Positions 6,807 to 13,474 of a stretch of DNA of 18,290 bases are shown piece by piece. The translations under genes and the position numbers were made by a program. The notes under the pieces were generated by a model. It had not been told where the DNA came from. It ran no database searches and worked only from the letters and a program-made list of their open reading frames with translations. The stretch is taken from contig CAYNFH010000137.1 of NCBI GenBank assembly GCA_964396385.1, positions 1 to 18,290 of the forward strand, given 5' to 3'. Source of the DNA: CAYNFH01 sp964396385. Its GTDB lineage: Bacteria; Armatimonadota; Chthonomonadetes; Chthonomonadales; CAJBBX01. Every line of letters starts with the position of its first letter. Position 1 is the first letter of the stretch.

Positions 6807-7628
6807 ATGCCGCGATTTGGTCCGCACATCGATCCGCCCCTGTCGTTCATACCGCCGATCCTCGGCCAATTGGGACAGAGCGTATTCCAGACGACGCTGA
6901 GGGATCCGCGGCGACTCTCCAAAGAGAGCGTCCCGGACGAGGGCGACCAGCAGGGTTACCGCGCGGCGGCGGAGGGGCAGGGGCTCTGGGGCATCGTCCA
7001 CGCCTCCATGCTGACCAGTCTCGGCTCGCCGGACCCGCGTATCCGCAACGGCTCCGCGGGCGCGCTGGCCTCGGACGCGAACCTGGCCGCATCCCTGGGG
7101 CTGGCAGGGGTCTGCTTCCATGTGGGCTACGCCAAGGGTCACGCAACGCAGGACGCGGCCGTGGAGGCGGTAGTTTACAAGCTGGGCGACGTGATGAAGA
7201 AGCTGCAGCCCGGTGCGCGCGTGTTGCTGGAGAACGGGGCGGAGGGCACGGAGCTGGGCCAGACGGTGGAAGAGCTGGGTAAGGTGGCGCGTGGCGTGGG
7301 CTGCGGCCCGGGACCGCTGGGATTGGTGCTGGACACCTGCCACCTGCACGTCTCCGGCTTCGACCTGTGCGAGCCCAACGCGCCGGACCGCCTGGCGGAC
7401 CAGCTTGAGGCCCACAGCCTGACGCCCTACCTGACGGCGCTGCACCTGAACGACGCGAAGGCGCCGTGCGGCAGCCACCGCGACCGGCACGCCGTACCCG
7501 GGGAGGGCACCATCGGCGAGGGCCTGCGCCGCTTCATCCGCCACCCGCTGTTCGCGGACCTCCCGGCCATCCTGGAATTGAGCCTGGAAGACGCCGAGCA
7601 GGGAATCAAATACCTGAGAGGCGGATGA
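6807..7628 (+). CDS. nfo: Endonuclease IV (AP endonuclease family 2)
   Basis: 273 aa, close to the usual 280. Seen: equivalents of all nine zinc ligands of endonuclease IV: H65 (VHASML), H105 (FHVGY), E142 (LLENG), D176 and H179 (LDTCHLHVSG), H213 (LHLNDAK), D226 and H228 (HRDRHAVPGEGTIG) and E257 (ILELS). Known: a trinuclear-zinc enzyme that cleaves DNA 5' to abasic sites in base-excision repair, in the cytosol. Oddity: the motifs deviate somewhat (VHASML rather than VHAPYL, FHVGY rather than FHPGS), so it may be a divergent branch. The start at 6807 fits family length; only a weak AGGA lies upstream. It converges with the gene at 7765-8526. Confidence 0.87.
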   Translation: MPRFGPHIDPPLSFIPPILGQLGQSVFQTTLRDPRRLSKESVPDEGDQQGYRAAAEGQGLWGIVHASMLTSLGSPDPRIRNGSAGALASDANLAASLGLAGVCFHVGYAKGHATQDAAVEAVVYKLGDVMKKLQPGARVLLENGAEGTELGQTVEELGKVARGVGCGPGPLGLVLDTCHLHVSGFDLCEPNAPDRLADQLEAHSLTPYLTALHLNDAKAPCGSHRDRHAVPGEGTIGEGLRRFIRHPLFADLPAILELSLEDAEQGIKYLRGG

Positions 7629-7760
7629 ACCGCAGAGGACGCAGAGTGCACAGAGAAAGGCGGATGATGGAACGAGAGGTCCGGATTCCGGCCACGCCTC
7701 CCCGCCTTATTCCCTCATCGCCTCATCAGAACCTCTGCGTCCTCTGTGCCCTCTGTGGTG
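7628..7760. repeat. Inverted pair of period-9 repeats (GCAGAGGAC / CCTCTGCGT type)
   Basis: Left arm 7628-7655 has units like GCAGAGGAC, GCAGAGTGC, ACAGAGAAA. The right arm 7732-7760 has CCTCTGCGT, CCTCTGTGC, CCTCTGTGG. Arms match at about 21 of 28 positions as an inverted repeat with a 76-nt interior. They fill the gap between convergent genes. Similar GCAGAGGACGCAGAG-type intergenic repeats are, from memory, common in several environmental bacterial phyla. They may act as a transcription-end structure. Confidence 0.7.
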
Positions 7761-7764
7761 AGAA

Positions 7765-8526
7765 TCACCGGCTCTTCAGAGCAGTTAATCGCTGCTGAAT
7801 GAGGTCCGCAAGATCCCCGACGGTGAGCGGAGCGCCCATGAACATCCCGGGCATGCCCATCATGCCGCCGGGCCGTATCGGCGCTCCGGGGAAGCGGCCA
7901 GGGCCGCCTGGTCCTGCCGGTCCGCCCGGGCCACCAGGCGCGGGAGTCCCGCCGGGGGCGCCGAAGGGGTTCGGGCCGTTGACGGTGCCGGTTCCGGTGG
8001 AGCTGGGCCCGCCGAACGGAGTGCCCGGTCCGCCGGGTCGCGGGAACGCCATGTGCGGCGCCTGGCCCACAATGCTCCGCAGCGTGCCGGCCTTGTCCGG
8101 GCCGAGGCCCTGCGTGAGCCGCTGCCAGACCTGCTCCTGGCGCTGCTGGTGCTGCTCCACCGCCTGGTTCATCTGCTCCTCCATGTTGGCGGGCGGGGCG
8201 GCGTCCGGCCCGGCCGAGAGGAGCGCGTTGAGCTCCTGGTCCAGGAGTCGGTCCCGGGTGGTCGCGAGCTCCTGGTCGGCTTGCTCCAGCTCCCTGAGGC
8301 CGGTGAGAGCGGCGTTCAGGTCCTGGGCGGTGAAGTGCTGGGCGCTGAGCTGGCGAAGGGCGTTGATGCGGGCCATCTTGCGCTGCGCCTCCGGCGTGAG
8401 GGGCGCCATGCGGCGTCCAATCCCCACGGTCCCTCCCGGCCCGAAGGGCGCCTGTCCGGGCTGCGCCACGGCCACGCCTGGGAGGATGAGTGCTGCCGCT
8501 ATCGCGGCGAGGTAGTATCTGGCCAT
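7765..8526 (-). CDS. Secreted protein with helical domain and Pro/Gly-rich region
   Basis: 253 aa, no firm family. Seen: signal peptide 1-21 (cut after AVA); a helical, Gln/Glu-rich segment about 43-140 starting LTPEAQRKMARINALRQL, which loosely recalls Spy/CpxP-like or heavy-metal-resistance periplasmic proteins; a Pro/Gly-rich low-complexity stretch about 160-220 (GGPGGPAGPGGPG); and a short amphipathic C-terminus (LADLIQQRL). Start: ATG at 8526 with AGAGGA 8 nt upstream. Inference: an exported, possibly chaperone-like or structural protein. It is monocistronic and converges with nfo. The opposite strand reads as a collagen-like GPPGPPG frame, which is a shadow of the Gly/Pro codons. Confidence 0.75.
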   Translation of the reverse strand: MARYYLAAIAAALILPGVAVAQPGQAPFGPGGTVGIGRRMAPLTPEAQRKMARINALRQLSAQHFTAQDLNAALTGLRELEQADQELATTRDRLLDQELNALLSAGPDAAPPANMEEQMNQAVEQHQQRQEQVWQRLTQGLGPDKAGTLRSIVGQAPHMAFPRPGGPGTPFGGPSSTGTGTVNGPNPFGAPGGTPAPGGPGGPAGPGGPGRFPGAPIRPGGMMGMPGMFMGAPLTVGDLADLIQQRLTALKSR

Positions 8527-8810
8527 TCTCTATGTCCTCTCTTCCAAGTGCGTCCTGTACCGTCAGTACGCTGTCGAACAGCTCCCCAACATCGTGCCGA
8601 CGCCTGGCCCGTCATCCTGACCAGCGAAGCAGACCTGTGTCCGTTGGTGGGCCGAAAGACATCCGCAAAGTACACCCATGTCCTTAGGAGCTCCGCGAGG
8701 GATCTGCTTTACGGCACCTGTACGTACTCTGCCGGGGAGAATCGGTGCGCCCGCCACGGGTATGTTCGCATCCGGCGGCGGCAACTCCTCGTGCCGGCGC
8801 GGATCGGCCG
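8527..8810. other. Intergenic stretch without recognised gene
   Basis: 284 nt between the divergent secreted-protein gene and the tRNA promoter. No frame shows a convincing protein or ribosome site, and I see no clear promoter for the minus-strand gene. Short stretches (GTCATCCTGACCAGCGAAG) faintly recall a common GTCATCCTGAGCGAAG intergenic repeat but are too degenerate to call. Confidence 0.5.
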
Positions 8811-8840
8811 TTGACAAGGACGTGCGGCGTTTGGTATAAC
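8811..8840 (+). promoter_or_regulatory. Promoter of the tRNA-Val/tRNA-Asp unit
   Basis: TTGACA (8811-8816), 18-nt spacer, TATAAC (8835-8840), 22 nt before the tRNA-Val gene. It is the only good promoter ahead of the two tRNAs. Confidence 0.7.
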
Positions 8841-8862
8841 GTCAAGGCCGTTTGGCGGGTGG

Positions 8863-8935
8863 GGGCGAATAGCTCAGTTGGTAGAGCGCTTCGTTTACAC
8901 CGAAGATGTCAGGGGTTCGAGTCCCTTTTCGCCCA
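8863..8935 (+). tRNA. tRNA-Val (anticodon TAC)
   Basis: 73 nt. Acceptor GGGCGAA (8863-8869) pairs with TTCGCCC (8928-8934), discriminator A. Anticodon stem CTTCG (8889-8893) / CGAAG (8901-8905) holds the loop TTTACAC with anticodon TAC. The T-loop is TTCGAGT. CCA is not encoded. Confidence 0.96.
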
Positions 8936-8959
8936 CTCTACGGCCACAACCGCATACTC

Positions 8960-9034
8960 GGGGGTGTAGCTCAGTCCGGTTAGAGCGCCTGCCTGTCACG
9001 CAGGAGGCCGCGAGTTCAAGTCTCGTCATCCCCG
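8960..9034 (+). tRNA. tRNA-Asp (anticodon GTC)
   Basis: 75 nt. Acceptor GGGGGTG pairs with CATCCCC (9027-9033), discriminator G. Anticodon stem CCTGC/GCAGG holds the loop CTGTCAC, anticodon GTC. T-arm is GCGAG/TTCAAGT/CTCGT. CCA is not encoded. It lies 24 nt after tRNA-Val and is probably co-transcribed. A decayed second copy lies at 11601-11681. Confidence 0.96.
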
Positions 9035-9044
9035 CTCGCATCAC

Positions 9045-9079
9045 GCGGAGGGCCGAATCCCCACGATTCGGCCCTCCGC
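9045..9079 (+). terminator. Hairpin after tRNA-Asp
   Basis: Perfect 15-bp stem (9045-9059 with 9065-9079), 5-nt loop, followed only by TGCTTT. A strong hairpin without a full U-tract; it may stop or process the tRNA transcript. Transcription past it would reach the antitoxin-like gene, whose Shine-Dalgarno begins 7 nt later. A degenerate copy occurs at 11696-11722. Confidence 0.6.
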
Positions 9080-9139
9080 TGCTTTGGAGGAGCAATAACG
9101 GGCCTGATTACGGTTGATGGGACTTACGAGTACGGCAGG

Positions 9140-9364
9140 GTGGAGCTCGACCAGAAGCCAGTCGGCATCGAGCGGGCAAGGGTGAAGGTAGTATTCGATG
9201 CCGGTTCAGGCGATCGCGCCGAGACCAAACGCGAGGCCGCCGTCAAACGGATGCTGGCCCGTATGCGACAGGGGATCAACTTCGGTGATTACAAGTTTGA
9301 CCGGAGCGAGATCTATGAGGAGAGAATAAACGAGCTGGAACCGCAGCCCAAGCGCCAGCCATGA
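9140..9364 (+). CDS. VapB-type antitoxin (DUF104/AF2212-like), start degraded
   Basis: Seen: from the first canonical start (GTG 9140), 74 aa. The reading frame and family similarity extend upstream to 9095 as ITVDGTYEYGRVELDQKPV, resembling DUF104/AF2212-like antitoxins. A strong GGAGG lies at 9086-9090, but the codon at the expected start (9095) is ATA, not ATG. The duplicate copy near 11744 has ATG there, so the start was probably lost by mutation. The C-terminal part (ARMRQGINFGDYKFDRSEIYEERI) is typical of antitoxins that bind PIN toxins. The stop overlaps the toxin ATG (ATGA). Known: such antitoxins neutralise and autoregulate a VapC RNase. Since the partner toxin is truncated, the pair is probably inactive. 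Confidence 0.65.
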   Translation: MELDQKPVGIERARVKVVFDAGSGDRAETKREAAVKRMLARMRQGINFGDYKFDRSEIYEERINELEPQPKRQP

Positions 9365-9564
9365 GGTCACGGATTCCGGCCGTGGTCGACACGAACATAT
9401 TCATCTACGCTCACGATCCCACTGACCCGGCAAAGCAAATTCAAGCCCAGGAGGTAATCGAGGACTTGACTGTGGCGGGTCACCTGGTAACGACCGCCCA
9501 GGTACTCAGCGAGTCGCGCCGAGCGCAGAGTTATGGTGCAACGGCCGCGAGGCTGTGGACCTGA
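9361..9564 (+). pseudogene. Truncated VapC-like PIN-domain toxin
   Basis: 67 aa ORF overlapping the antitoxin stop by 4 nt. Seen: a PIN-domain N-terminus with VVDTNIFIYAHDPTD (first catalytic Asp) and a helix ending TTAQVLSE at about residue 50; after that the sequence no longer resembles PIN (expected FANVVTRK-like continuation). The C-terminal half with the remaining catalytic acids is missing. Known: VapC toxins are Mg-dependent RNases of about 130-140 aa. The tail overlaps the 3' end of the RCC1-like gene on the other strand, so the break lies near 9510-9531. I searched by eye for the lost half on the other side of the RCC1 gene and did not find it. Confidence 0.75.
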
Positions 9565-10811
9565 CCTCCTGCGAGAACGACCGCGCCTTGAAGGTAGCCG
9601 GAGCGCTGCGTTCCAATCTGGGCGGGCACGGTGCGGGTCGTCCGGGTGCCGTCGCCAAGCTGGTAGGTATCGTTGAGTCCCCATCCCCAGGCGGTGCCGT
9701 CGCCCTTCGCCGCCAGGCTGTGCGAAAAACCTCCAGCGATGGTAACCACGCCCTGTAAATAGCCGCTGGGGTCGGTAGGATCGGTTACCGTTATCGGGGT
9801 GCTCTGGATGGTCGGCGCCGTCGGATCCCCTAGCTGGCCGTAACCGTTGTCGCCCCACGCAGCGCACGTTCCGTCCGGCTTCAACGCCAGACTGTGATAT
9901 CCGCCAGCGGATAAACTCACGACGTTCTGGAGAGTTCCGGTGGGATCGGCTGGATCTACCGTCTGTACGGGAGTTGAACGGTTCGCGGTTGTTCCATCAC
10001 CGAGCTGGCCGAGGCCATTCCACCCACATGCCCAGACGGTGCCGTCGGCTTTCAGCAGTACGGAAAAGCGCAGGCCGGCTGAGGCGCTGACCACGTTCTG
10101 GAGGTAGCCCGTGGGATCCGTGGGGTCCTTTACCTGTACGGGCAATGTCCGGCCGGTATTGGTACCGTCACCGAGAGTGCCATAGGAGTTCTCCCCGCAC
10201 GCCCAAGCGGTCCCGTCCGCTTTGACAATTTGACTATGAAACGTCCCCGCGGCTACCAAAACGGCGTTCTGCAAGAACCCGGTCGGATCCGTCGGGTCCT
10301 TGACCTGCACGGGCGCCAGCCGGTTGGTTGTGCTGCCGTCTCCGAGCTGGCCGTCGCTGTTGTATCCCCACGCCCACACGGTGCCGTCCGATTTAGCCGC
10401 GAGGTTGTGGTTCGCTCCTGCGGCAATTGCAACGATATTGTGCAGGTACCCGGTGGGGTCCGTGAAATCCTTCACCTGGACCGGCGTCGTGTGGAACGTG
10501 GTGGTTCCATCGCCGAGCTCCCCTTGGCCGTTCAATCCCCATGCCCAGACGGTGCCGTCAGTCTTTAACGCAATGCTGTGGCGGCCGCCACACCCGAGGA
10601 TCACGACGTTCTGCAGGAACCCCGTTGGGTCTGCAGGGTCCACCACGTGGTCCGGCACGGCGCGGGCCGTGGTGGTGCCATTGCCAAGCTGGCCGTAATC
10701 GTTCTGGCCCCATGCATACGCCGTTTGGGCCGGCGCCCGGCGTGCTGCGCCTAGGGAAAGCAGCGCCAGCAGAAGCAATAGACGAAACCACGTTTTGCGG
10801 TGTAATGGCAT
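9531..10811 (-). CDS. Secreted RCC1-repeat beta-propeller protein
   Basis: 426 aa. Seen: signal peptide about 1-29 (RLLLLLALLSLGAARRAPAQ), then seven RCC1-like repeats of about 55 residues, each with an AWGxNxxGQLGDGTTT-like blade, a DPTDPTGYLQNVV-like loop and an AAGxxHSLALKxDGTVW-like strand. Seven repeats make a complete propeller. Known: RCC1 itself is a Ran exchange factor; bacterial exported RCC1-like propellers are mostly uncharacterised and thought to bind ligands or proteins. Start: ATG at 10811 with AAGGA about 9 nt upstream and a signal peptide, preferred over GTG at 10832. Its 3' end overlaps the truncated vapC frame. The repeats are also similar at DNA level, so the gene may be prone to repeat-number change. 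Confidence 0.88.
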   Translation of the reverse strand: MPLHRKTWFRLLLLLALLSLGAARRAPAQTAYAWGQNDYGQLGNGTTTARAVPDHVVDPADPTGFLQNVVILGCGGRHSIALKTDGTVWAWGLNGQGELGDGTTTFHTTPVQVKDFTDPTGYLHNIVAIAAGANHNLAAKSDGTVWAWGYNSDGQLGDGSTTNRLAPVQVKDPTDPTGFLQNAVLVAAGTFHSQIVKADGTAWACGENSYGTLGDGTNTGRTLPVQVKDPTDPTGYLQNVVSASAGLRFSVLLKADGTVWACGWNGLGQLGDGTTANRSTPVQTVDPADPTGTLQNVVSLSAGGYHSLALKPDGTCAAWGDNGYGQLGDPTAPTIQSTPITVTDPTDPSGYLQGVVTIAGGFSHSLAAKGDGTAWGWGLNDTYQLGDGTRTTRTVPAQIGTQRSGYLQGAVVLAGGQVHSLAAVAP

Positions 10812-10933
10812 GTGGGGGCATCCTTTCGTCACGGACTCCGTCCCGGCCGAAGCATCCGAAGGCGATCAGAACAGCCGCGGATTCCTCTGTGTATTCGGGA
10901 GAAGTTCGCGTGATTCCTCCTGCCCACATGGCC

Positions 10934-11167
10934 TCACTTGTGGTCCGCCGGACCGCCCCGGCGGAGCAACCGCCCGGCAATCTCTTCGGCCGTCGCCGCC
11001 GAATAGATGGCGAGCATATCGTCCAGGCTGGGCAGGACTTAGCCGCAGTAGGGCAGCATCGGCTCCAGCACCTCTTGCCTGGGACCAAATCCCCAGCATT
11101 CGTCCAGCAGCGTCACTACGCACTGCTTCTGCGCCTCCTTACAGCCTGCAGAGCGACTGGTTGCCAT
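10934..11167 (-). pseudogene. Possible small ORF broken by one stop
   Basis: On the minus strand an ATG at 11167 opens a frame of 42 residues (KEAQKQCVVTLLDECWGFG, VLEPMLPYCG) to a TAA at 11041-11039. The same frame continues for 34 more residues (VLPSLDDMLAIYSAATAEEI, AGRLLRRGG) to a TGA at 10936-10934. Composition of both parts is protein-like. I do not recognise a family and see no ribosome site, so this is tentative. The flanks, 10812-10933 and 11168-11403, hold no gene I can support. Confidence 0.3.
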
Positions 11168-11374
11168 GGCGGCTAGCGAGGAAGCACTGGAAGCGCAGCG
11201 TGCAGGAGCTTGGAGGCACTGGCTACGAGCCTATCGATAGCGCTGCAGACCCGGCGTTCAGGGCGACACAGAAGCTGAAGGGCGAGGAGCGAGCCGGACC
11301 CTGCCCGACCTTCGCGAGAGACCAAGCTGGAGGACTTATCGGATTCAACATTGAACACCGAGTAACAGCTTAGG

Positions 11375-11403
11375 GCGCTGGCCACGCGGCACCGTGGTGG
11401 CGC
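11375..11403 (+). other. GC-rich hairpin upstream of repeat element copy A
   Basis: GCGC (11375-11378) and CCACG (11382-11386) pair with CGTGG (11393-11397) and GCGC (11400-11403), giving a two-part stem with a small internal loop and the apical loop CGGCAC. It directly precedes the 120-nt element but is not conserved before copy B. Confidence 0.4.
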
Positions 11404-11523
11404 GCATACATAATGCGAGGGATTCCCTCGCTGGAGCGGATGGCCTGCTCAGCGCTCGTATCGGGGCTGTGAGGCGGGCCATTCGTGCGTTTACGACTGT
11501 AGGGTGCCAGAAGTCAGGAGCCC
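11404..11523 (+). repeat. Unidentified ~120-nt element, copy A
   Basis: Homologous to 13475-13591. Shared blocks: GCATACA; a dyad GCGAGGGATTCCCTCGC (11415-11431); CTGGAGCGGA; TTCGTGCGTTTA; and a GCCAGAAGTCAGGAGCCCG-like block (11505-11523). Between copies the dyad differs at paired positions (C-G here, T-A in copy B), as expected for a maintained hairpin or operator. No gene of matching position follows; a tRNA pseudogene comes next. Confidence 0.7.
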
Positions 11524-11600
11524 GTTTGGGAGGAATTCTGGCCTCCTGCCTTGTTGAGAATCGGTGCGGTTTGGAGGCATAGGTAGCGACTCTAACGAGC

Positions 11601-11681
11601 GTGGATGCGGCACTTTGGACAGGTAGGAGACCTGCATACCTGTCACGCAGGAGGCCACGAGTTCAAGTCTCGTCATCCCCG
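11601..11681 (+). pseudogene. Degenerate tRNA-Asp copy
   Basis: Aligns with tRNA-Asp at 8960-9034. The 3' half from the anticodon loop is nearly identical (GTCACGCAGGAGGCC, TTCAAGTCTCGTCATCCCCG). The acceptor GTGGATG still pairs at 6 of 7 with CATCCCC, but the D-arm is broken (GCAC/GGAG) and an ATAC insertion enlarges the anticodon loop to 11 nt. Not expected to be functional. It begins the second copy of a tRNA-hairpin-antitoxin unit. Confidence 0.8.
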
Positions 11682-11695
11682 CTCGCGCCACGCGG

Positions 11696-11722
11696 AGGGC
11701 CGAGTCCTGGCGCTCCGGCCCT
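11696..11722 (+). terminator. Degenerate copy of the post-tRNA hairpin
   Basis: AGGGCCG (11696-11702) pairs with CGGCCCT (11716-11722), loop 13 nt. It corresponds to the hairpin at 9045-9079 in the duplicated unit and is weaker. Confidence 0.45.
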
Positions 11723-11743
11723 TCTCATCTTGGAGGGACGCCG

Positions 11744-11899
11744 ATGACTCTCATTACGATAAACGGAACATATGAGAACGTTAGGGTCGAGCTGGATGCG
11801 CAGCCCGTCCCGATCTCGAAGGCGCGTGTCTAAGTCGTGTTCGGCGTGGTGACTGACGAAACGGCCGCCCGGCGGGGGAGGCGGTACGGGATCGATTAG
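11744..11899 (+). pseudogene. Decayed second copy of the VapB-like antitoxin
   Basis: ATG at 11744 with GGAGG 7 nt upstream encodes MTLITINGTYENVRVELDAQ and a further PVPISKARV, matching the antitoxin at 9095-9180 in frame. The Lys codon after ARV is TAA (11831-11833). Beyond it the frame continues with VVFGVVTDETAARR and ends at TAG (11897-11899). No toxin gene follows. It shows that the first copy originally began with ATG. Confidence 0.75.
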
Positions 11900-11932
11900 C
11901 GGTCGTTGGAATGCATTGGAGGAGACAAGAGG

Positions 11933-12208
11933 ATGAGCGAGGCCAACGCCGTGGTAGTGCTTGCCCAGACTGCCCTGCCTAGGTTCGTCAATGGGATCGA
12001 GAATACGCGCGCTGCTGAAGAGCTGCAGGCGAAGGCGGAGGACTTCCTGAAGGCTTTCGGGATTGACGGCGATGCCGAGCTCAGTCTGGAGCTCGCGGGT
12101 AAGGATGCGGGCCACTTCATCGTGACGGTGCGAGCGAAAGTTCCAGCGGAAGACGTTCTGACCGTTGCGGTCCTCGCTCGCGTGCAGCGACCCGAGTCCC
12201 TTGCCTGA
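11933..12208 (+). CDS. Small hypothetical protein
   Basis: 91 aa, family not recognised. Seen: N-terminus MSEANAVVVLAQTALPRFVN, a predicted amphipathic helix (ENTRAAEELQAKAEDFLKAF), then beta-like segments (AELSLELAGKDAGHFIVTVR, VLTVAVLARV). Acidic, soluble, no signal peptide or membrane segment. Start: ATG at 11933 with GGAGG 10 nt upstream and AGAGG closer; the TTG at 11906 is less likely. It lies just after the antitoxin pseudogene within the segment bracketed by the two 120-nt elements. Coding is supported by the ribosome site and balanced composition; function is unknown. Confidence 0.6.
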   Translation: MSEANAVVVLAQTALPRFVNGIENTRAAEELQAKAEDFLKAFGIDGDAELSLELAGKDAGHFIVTVRAKVPAEDVLTVAVLARVQRPESLA

Positions 12209-12284
12209 CCCGCAACCACTGTACTATCCTCTCAGTGCGATGAGCTTGTGTGCTCCTGTCCGGAGGCGGGGCCCGGGCAATCTT

Positions 12285-12336
12285 CGGAACGGCCCGCCGT
12301 TCCGCATCGAGGCGGACCGCCGGGAAGACGGTCCGC
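12285..12336 (+). other. Two tandem hairpins ahead of a small gene
   Basis: Stem 12285-12292 / 12297-12304 (CGGAACGG with CCGTTCCG, loop CCCG) is followed by stem 12312-12318 / 12330-12336 (GCGGACC with GGTCCGC). They lie between two small unknown genes. The first could end transcription of the 11933-12208 gene, though no U-run follows; a structured leader for the next gene is the alternative. Confidence 0.5.
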
Positions 12337-12402
12337 TAGCCGGGGTTGACTTCCAGCACCGCCGTGGAACTCAGCATTACGGCGCTCCGGCGTGAGGGAG
12401 CA

Positions 12403-12720
12403 ATGAAACGGTCGGCGGCATCCGATGTGCGGATCACCGAGAAGACTCCATCCGCGCGACTGCTGGATTTGTTGATAGGTTGGGCTGAGTGGGTCTCACA
12501 GGAGGAAGCCGCCAACCGATACTGCGACGAGCGGGTGGTAGACCGCGCGCTCGCGGCGGACGAGCTTTTCGCCCTCTACCAGGAAGCCGGCGGTTTGGTT
12601 TGCGGTGTGGACGAGGCGGATACGCCTGCGGAGCGGCATGTGGTGATCAGCTTTCTCTTGGATCGAGTGTTGCCGCTCCTGCTTCGCTCTCGCGCTGGGA
12701 AGGAGCCTGCGGCAGACTAA
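12403..12720 (+). CDS. Small hypothetical helical protein
   Basis: 105 aa, family not recognised. Seen: mostly helical and acidic (SARLLDLLIGWAEWVSQEEA, RALAADELFALYQEAGGLVC, VVISFLLDRVLPLLLR), with no signal peptide or obvious catalytic motif. Start: ATG at 12403 has GGGAG only 2-3 nt upstream, so the ribosome site is poor and the start uncertain. No in-frame ATG, only a TTG at 12346, lies further up. It follows the tandem hairpins and precedes the DinB-like gene by 165 nt; that gap shows no other gene. Confidence 0.55.
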   Translation: MKRSAASDVRITEKTPSARLLDLLIGWAEWVSQEEAANRYCDERVVDRALAADELFALYQEAGGLVCGVDEADTPAERHVVISFLLDRVLPLLLRSRAGKEPAAD

Positions 12721-12885
12721 CTTCGCTGCAGCGCCATCCTACGGCGTCGATAGCCCGGCGTCATTCTTTCTGGACCCAAGCTCATCCAGGGGGCGGACTT
12801 CGACGCCTGCAGGGAAATCGCGCAGAGAGGGCGGCCGAAGAGAGATGCCAGGTTGCCGCTCTCTCGCTCTTGAGAGGAGGGCTTG

Positions 12886-13380
12886 ATGGACGAACAGGGG
12901 CTGCGTCGAGACGTCCTGATGGCATTCGACTTTGCCCACACCCGGGAGGACTTTGTGAACCCTGTGGAGGAAGCGCTCGCGGGCGTGACGGCCCAGGAGG
13001 CGCTCTGGAGGGCCGATCCGGGCGCGAAAGGGATTTGGGACATTGTCCTCCACATGTCCGCCTGGACGGAGAACGGCATTGAGCGGATACGCAGCGGCCA
13101 GCATAGCCGGCCTGCGGAGGGCGCCTGGCCCTCGCCGCCCAACCCCCCGGATGAAGCGGCATGGGAGGAAACCAAGAACCGCTTACGGGCTGCGCTCACC
13201 GCGCTACGCACAGAGGTAGGGACCCTCCCGTCCGCCGTGCTCGTTGAGTGTAGGATACACCGCGAGGGGGCAGGCTGGAGCCCGCTGATCGAGATTCTGA
13301 GCCGGTTCATCCACAACGCGTATCACCTGGGGCAGATCACGAAGCTACGCGAGCTACGGTCGGTGTCGCTCGCAAGTTGA
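12886..13380 (+). CDS. DinB/YfiT-like four-helix-bundle protein
   Basis: 164 aa, normal for the family. Seen: the three His of a DinB-type metal site: H56 (IWDIVLHMSAWTE) and H143/H147 (FIHNAYHLGQITKLRE). Known: DinB-superfamily proteins are cytosolic helical bundles, often zinc- or nickel-binding, some acting as bacillithiol or mycothiol transferases; function here cannot be assigned. Start: ATG at 12886 with GGAGG 5 nt upstream, better than TTG at 12883. It is the last gene before copy B of the 120-nt element. Confidence 0.85.
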   Translation: MDEQGLRRDVLMAFDFAHTREDFVNPVEEALAGVTAQEALWRADPGAKGIWDIVLHMSAWTENGIERIRSGQHSRPAEGAWPSPPNPPDEAAWEETKNRLRAALTALRTEVGTLPSAVLVECRIHREGAGWSPLIEILSRFIHNAYHLGQITKLRELRSVSLAS

Positions 13381-13474
13381 CGCGTAATCGGGCCATAGGA
13401 GGGTTTCCCGGTCTGGCGGCAAACTGAGGGTGCAGAATCGCATCTCCACGGCATTGCAGCGCTGTGAAGGATGA

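Noticed and set aside
7799..8515. Collagen-like plus-strand frame with GPPGPPG repeats
   Set aside because: It is antisense to the secreted Pro/Gly-rich protein, which has a signal peptide and a ribosome site; GGN/CCN codons read as Gly/Pro on both strands.
8895..9095. Minus-strand frame containing GLEPLTSSV
   Set aside because: This is the well-known spurious translation of antisense tRNA sequence.
11500..11530. AAGTCAGGAG block resembling part of a cobalamin riboswitch
   Set aside because: The upstream conserved parts of that riboswitch are absent, and the block belongs to the two-copy element, whose other copy lacks the match.
8737..11568. 13-nt match GAGAATCGGTGCG at 8737-8749 and 11556-11568, seen as an extension of the duplication
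   Set aside because: A single 13-mer match in a window this size is expected by chance, and the flanks do not align.
8960..11681. Integrated island flanked by tRNA-Asp attachment repeats
   Set aside because: The second copy retains traces of the full tRNA and the homology continues into the antitoxin gene, and no integrase is present, so a segmental duplication explains it better.
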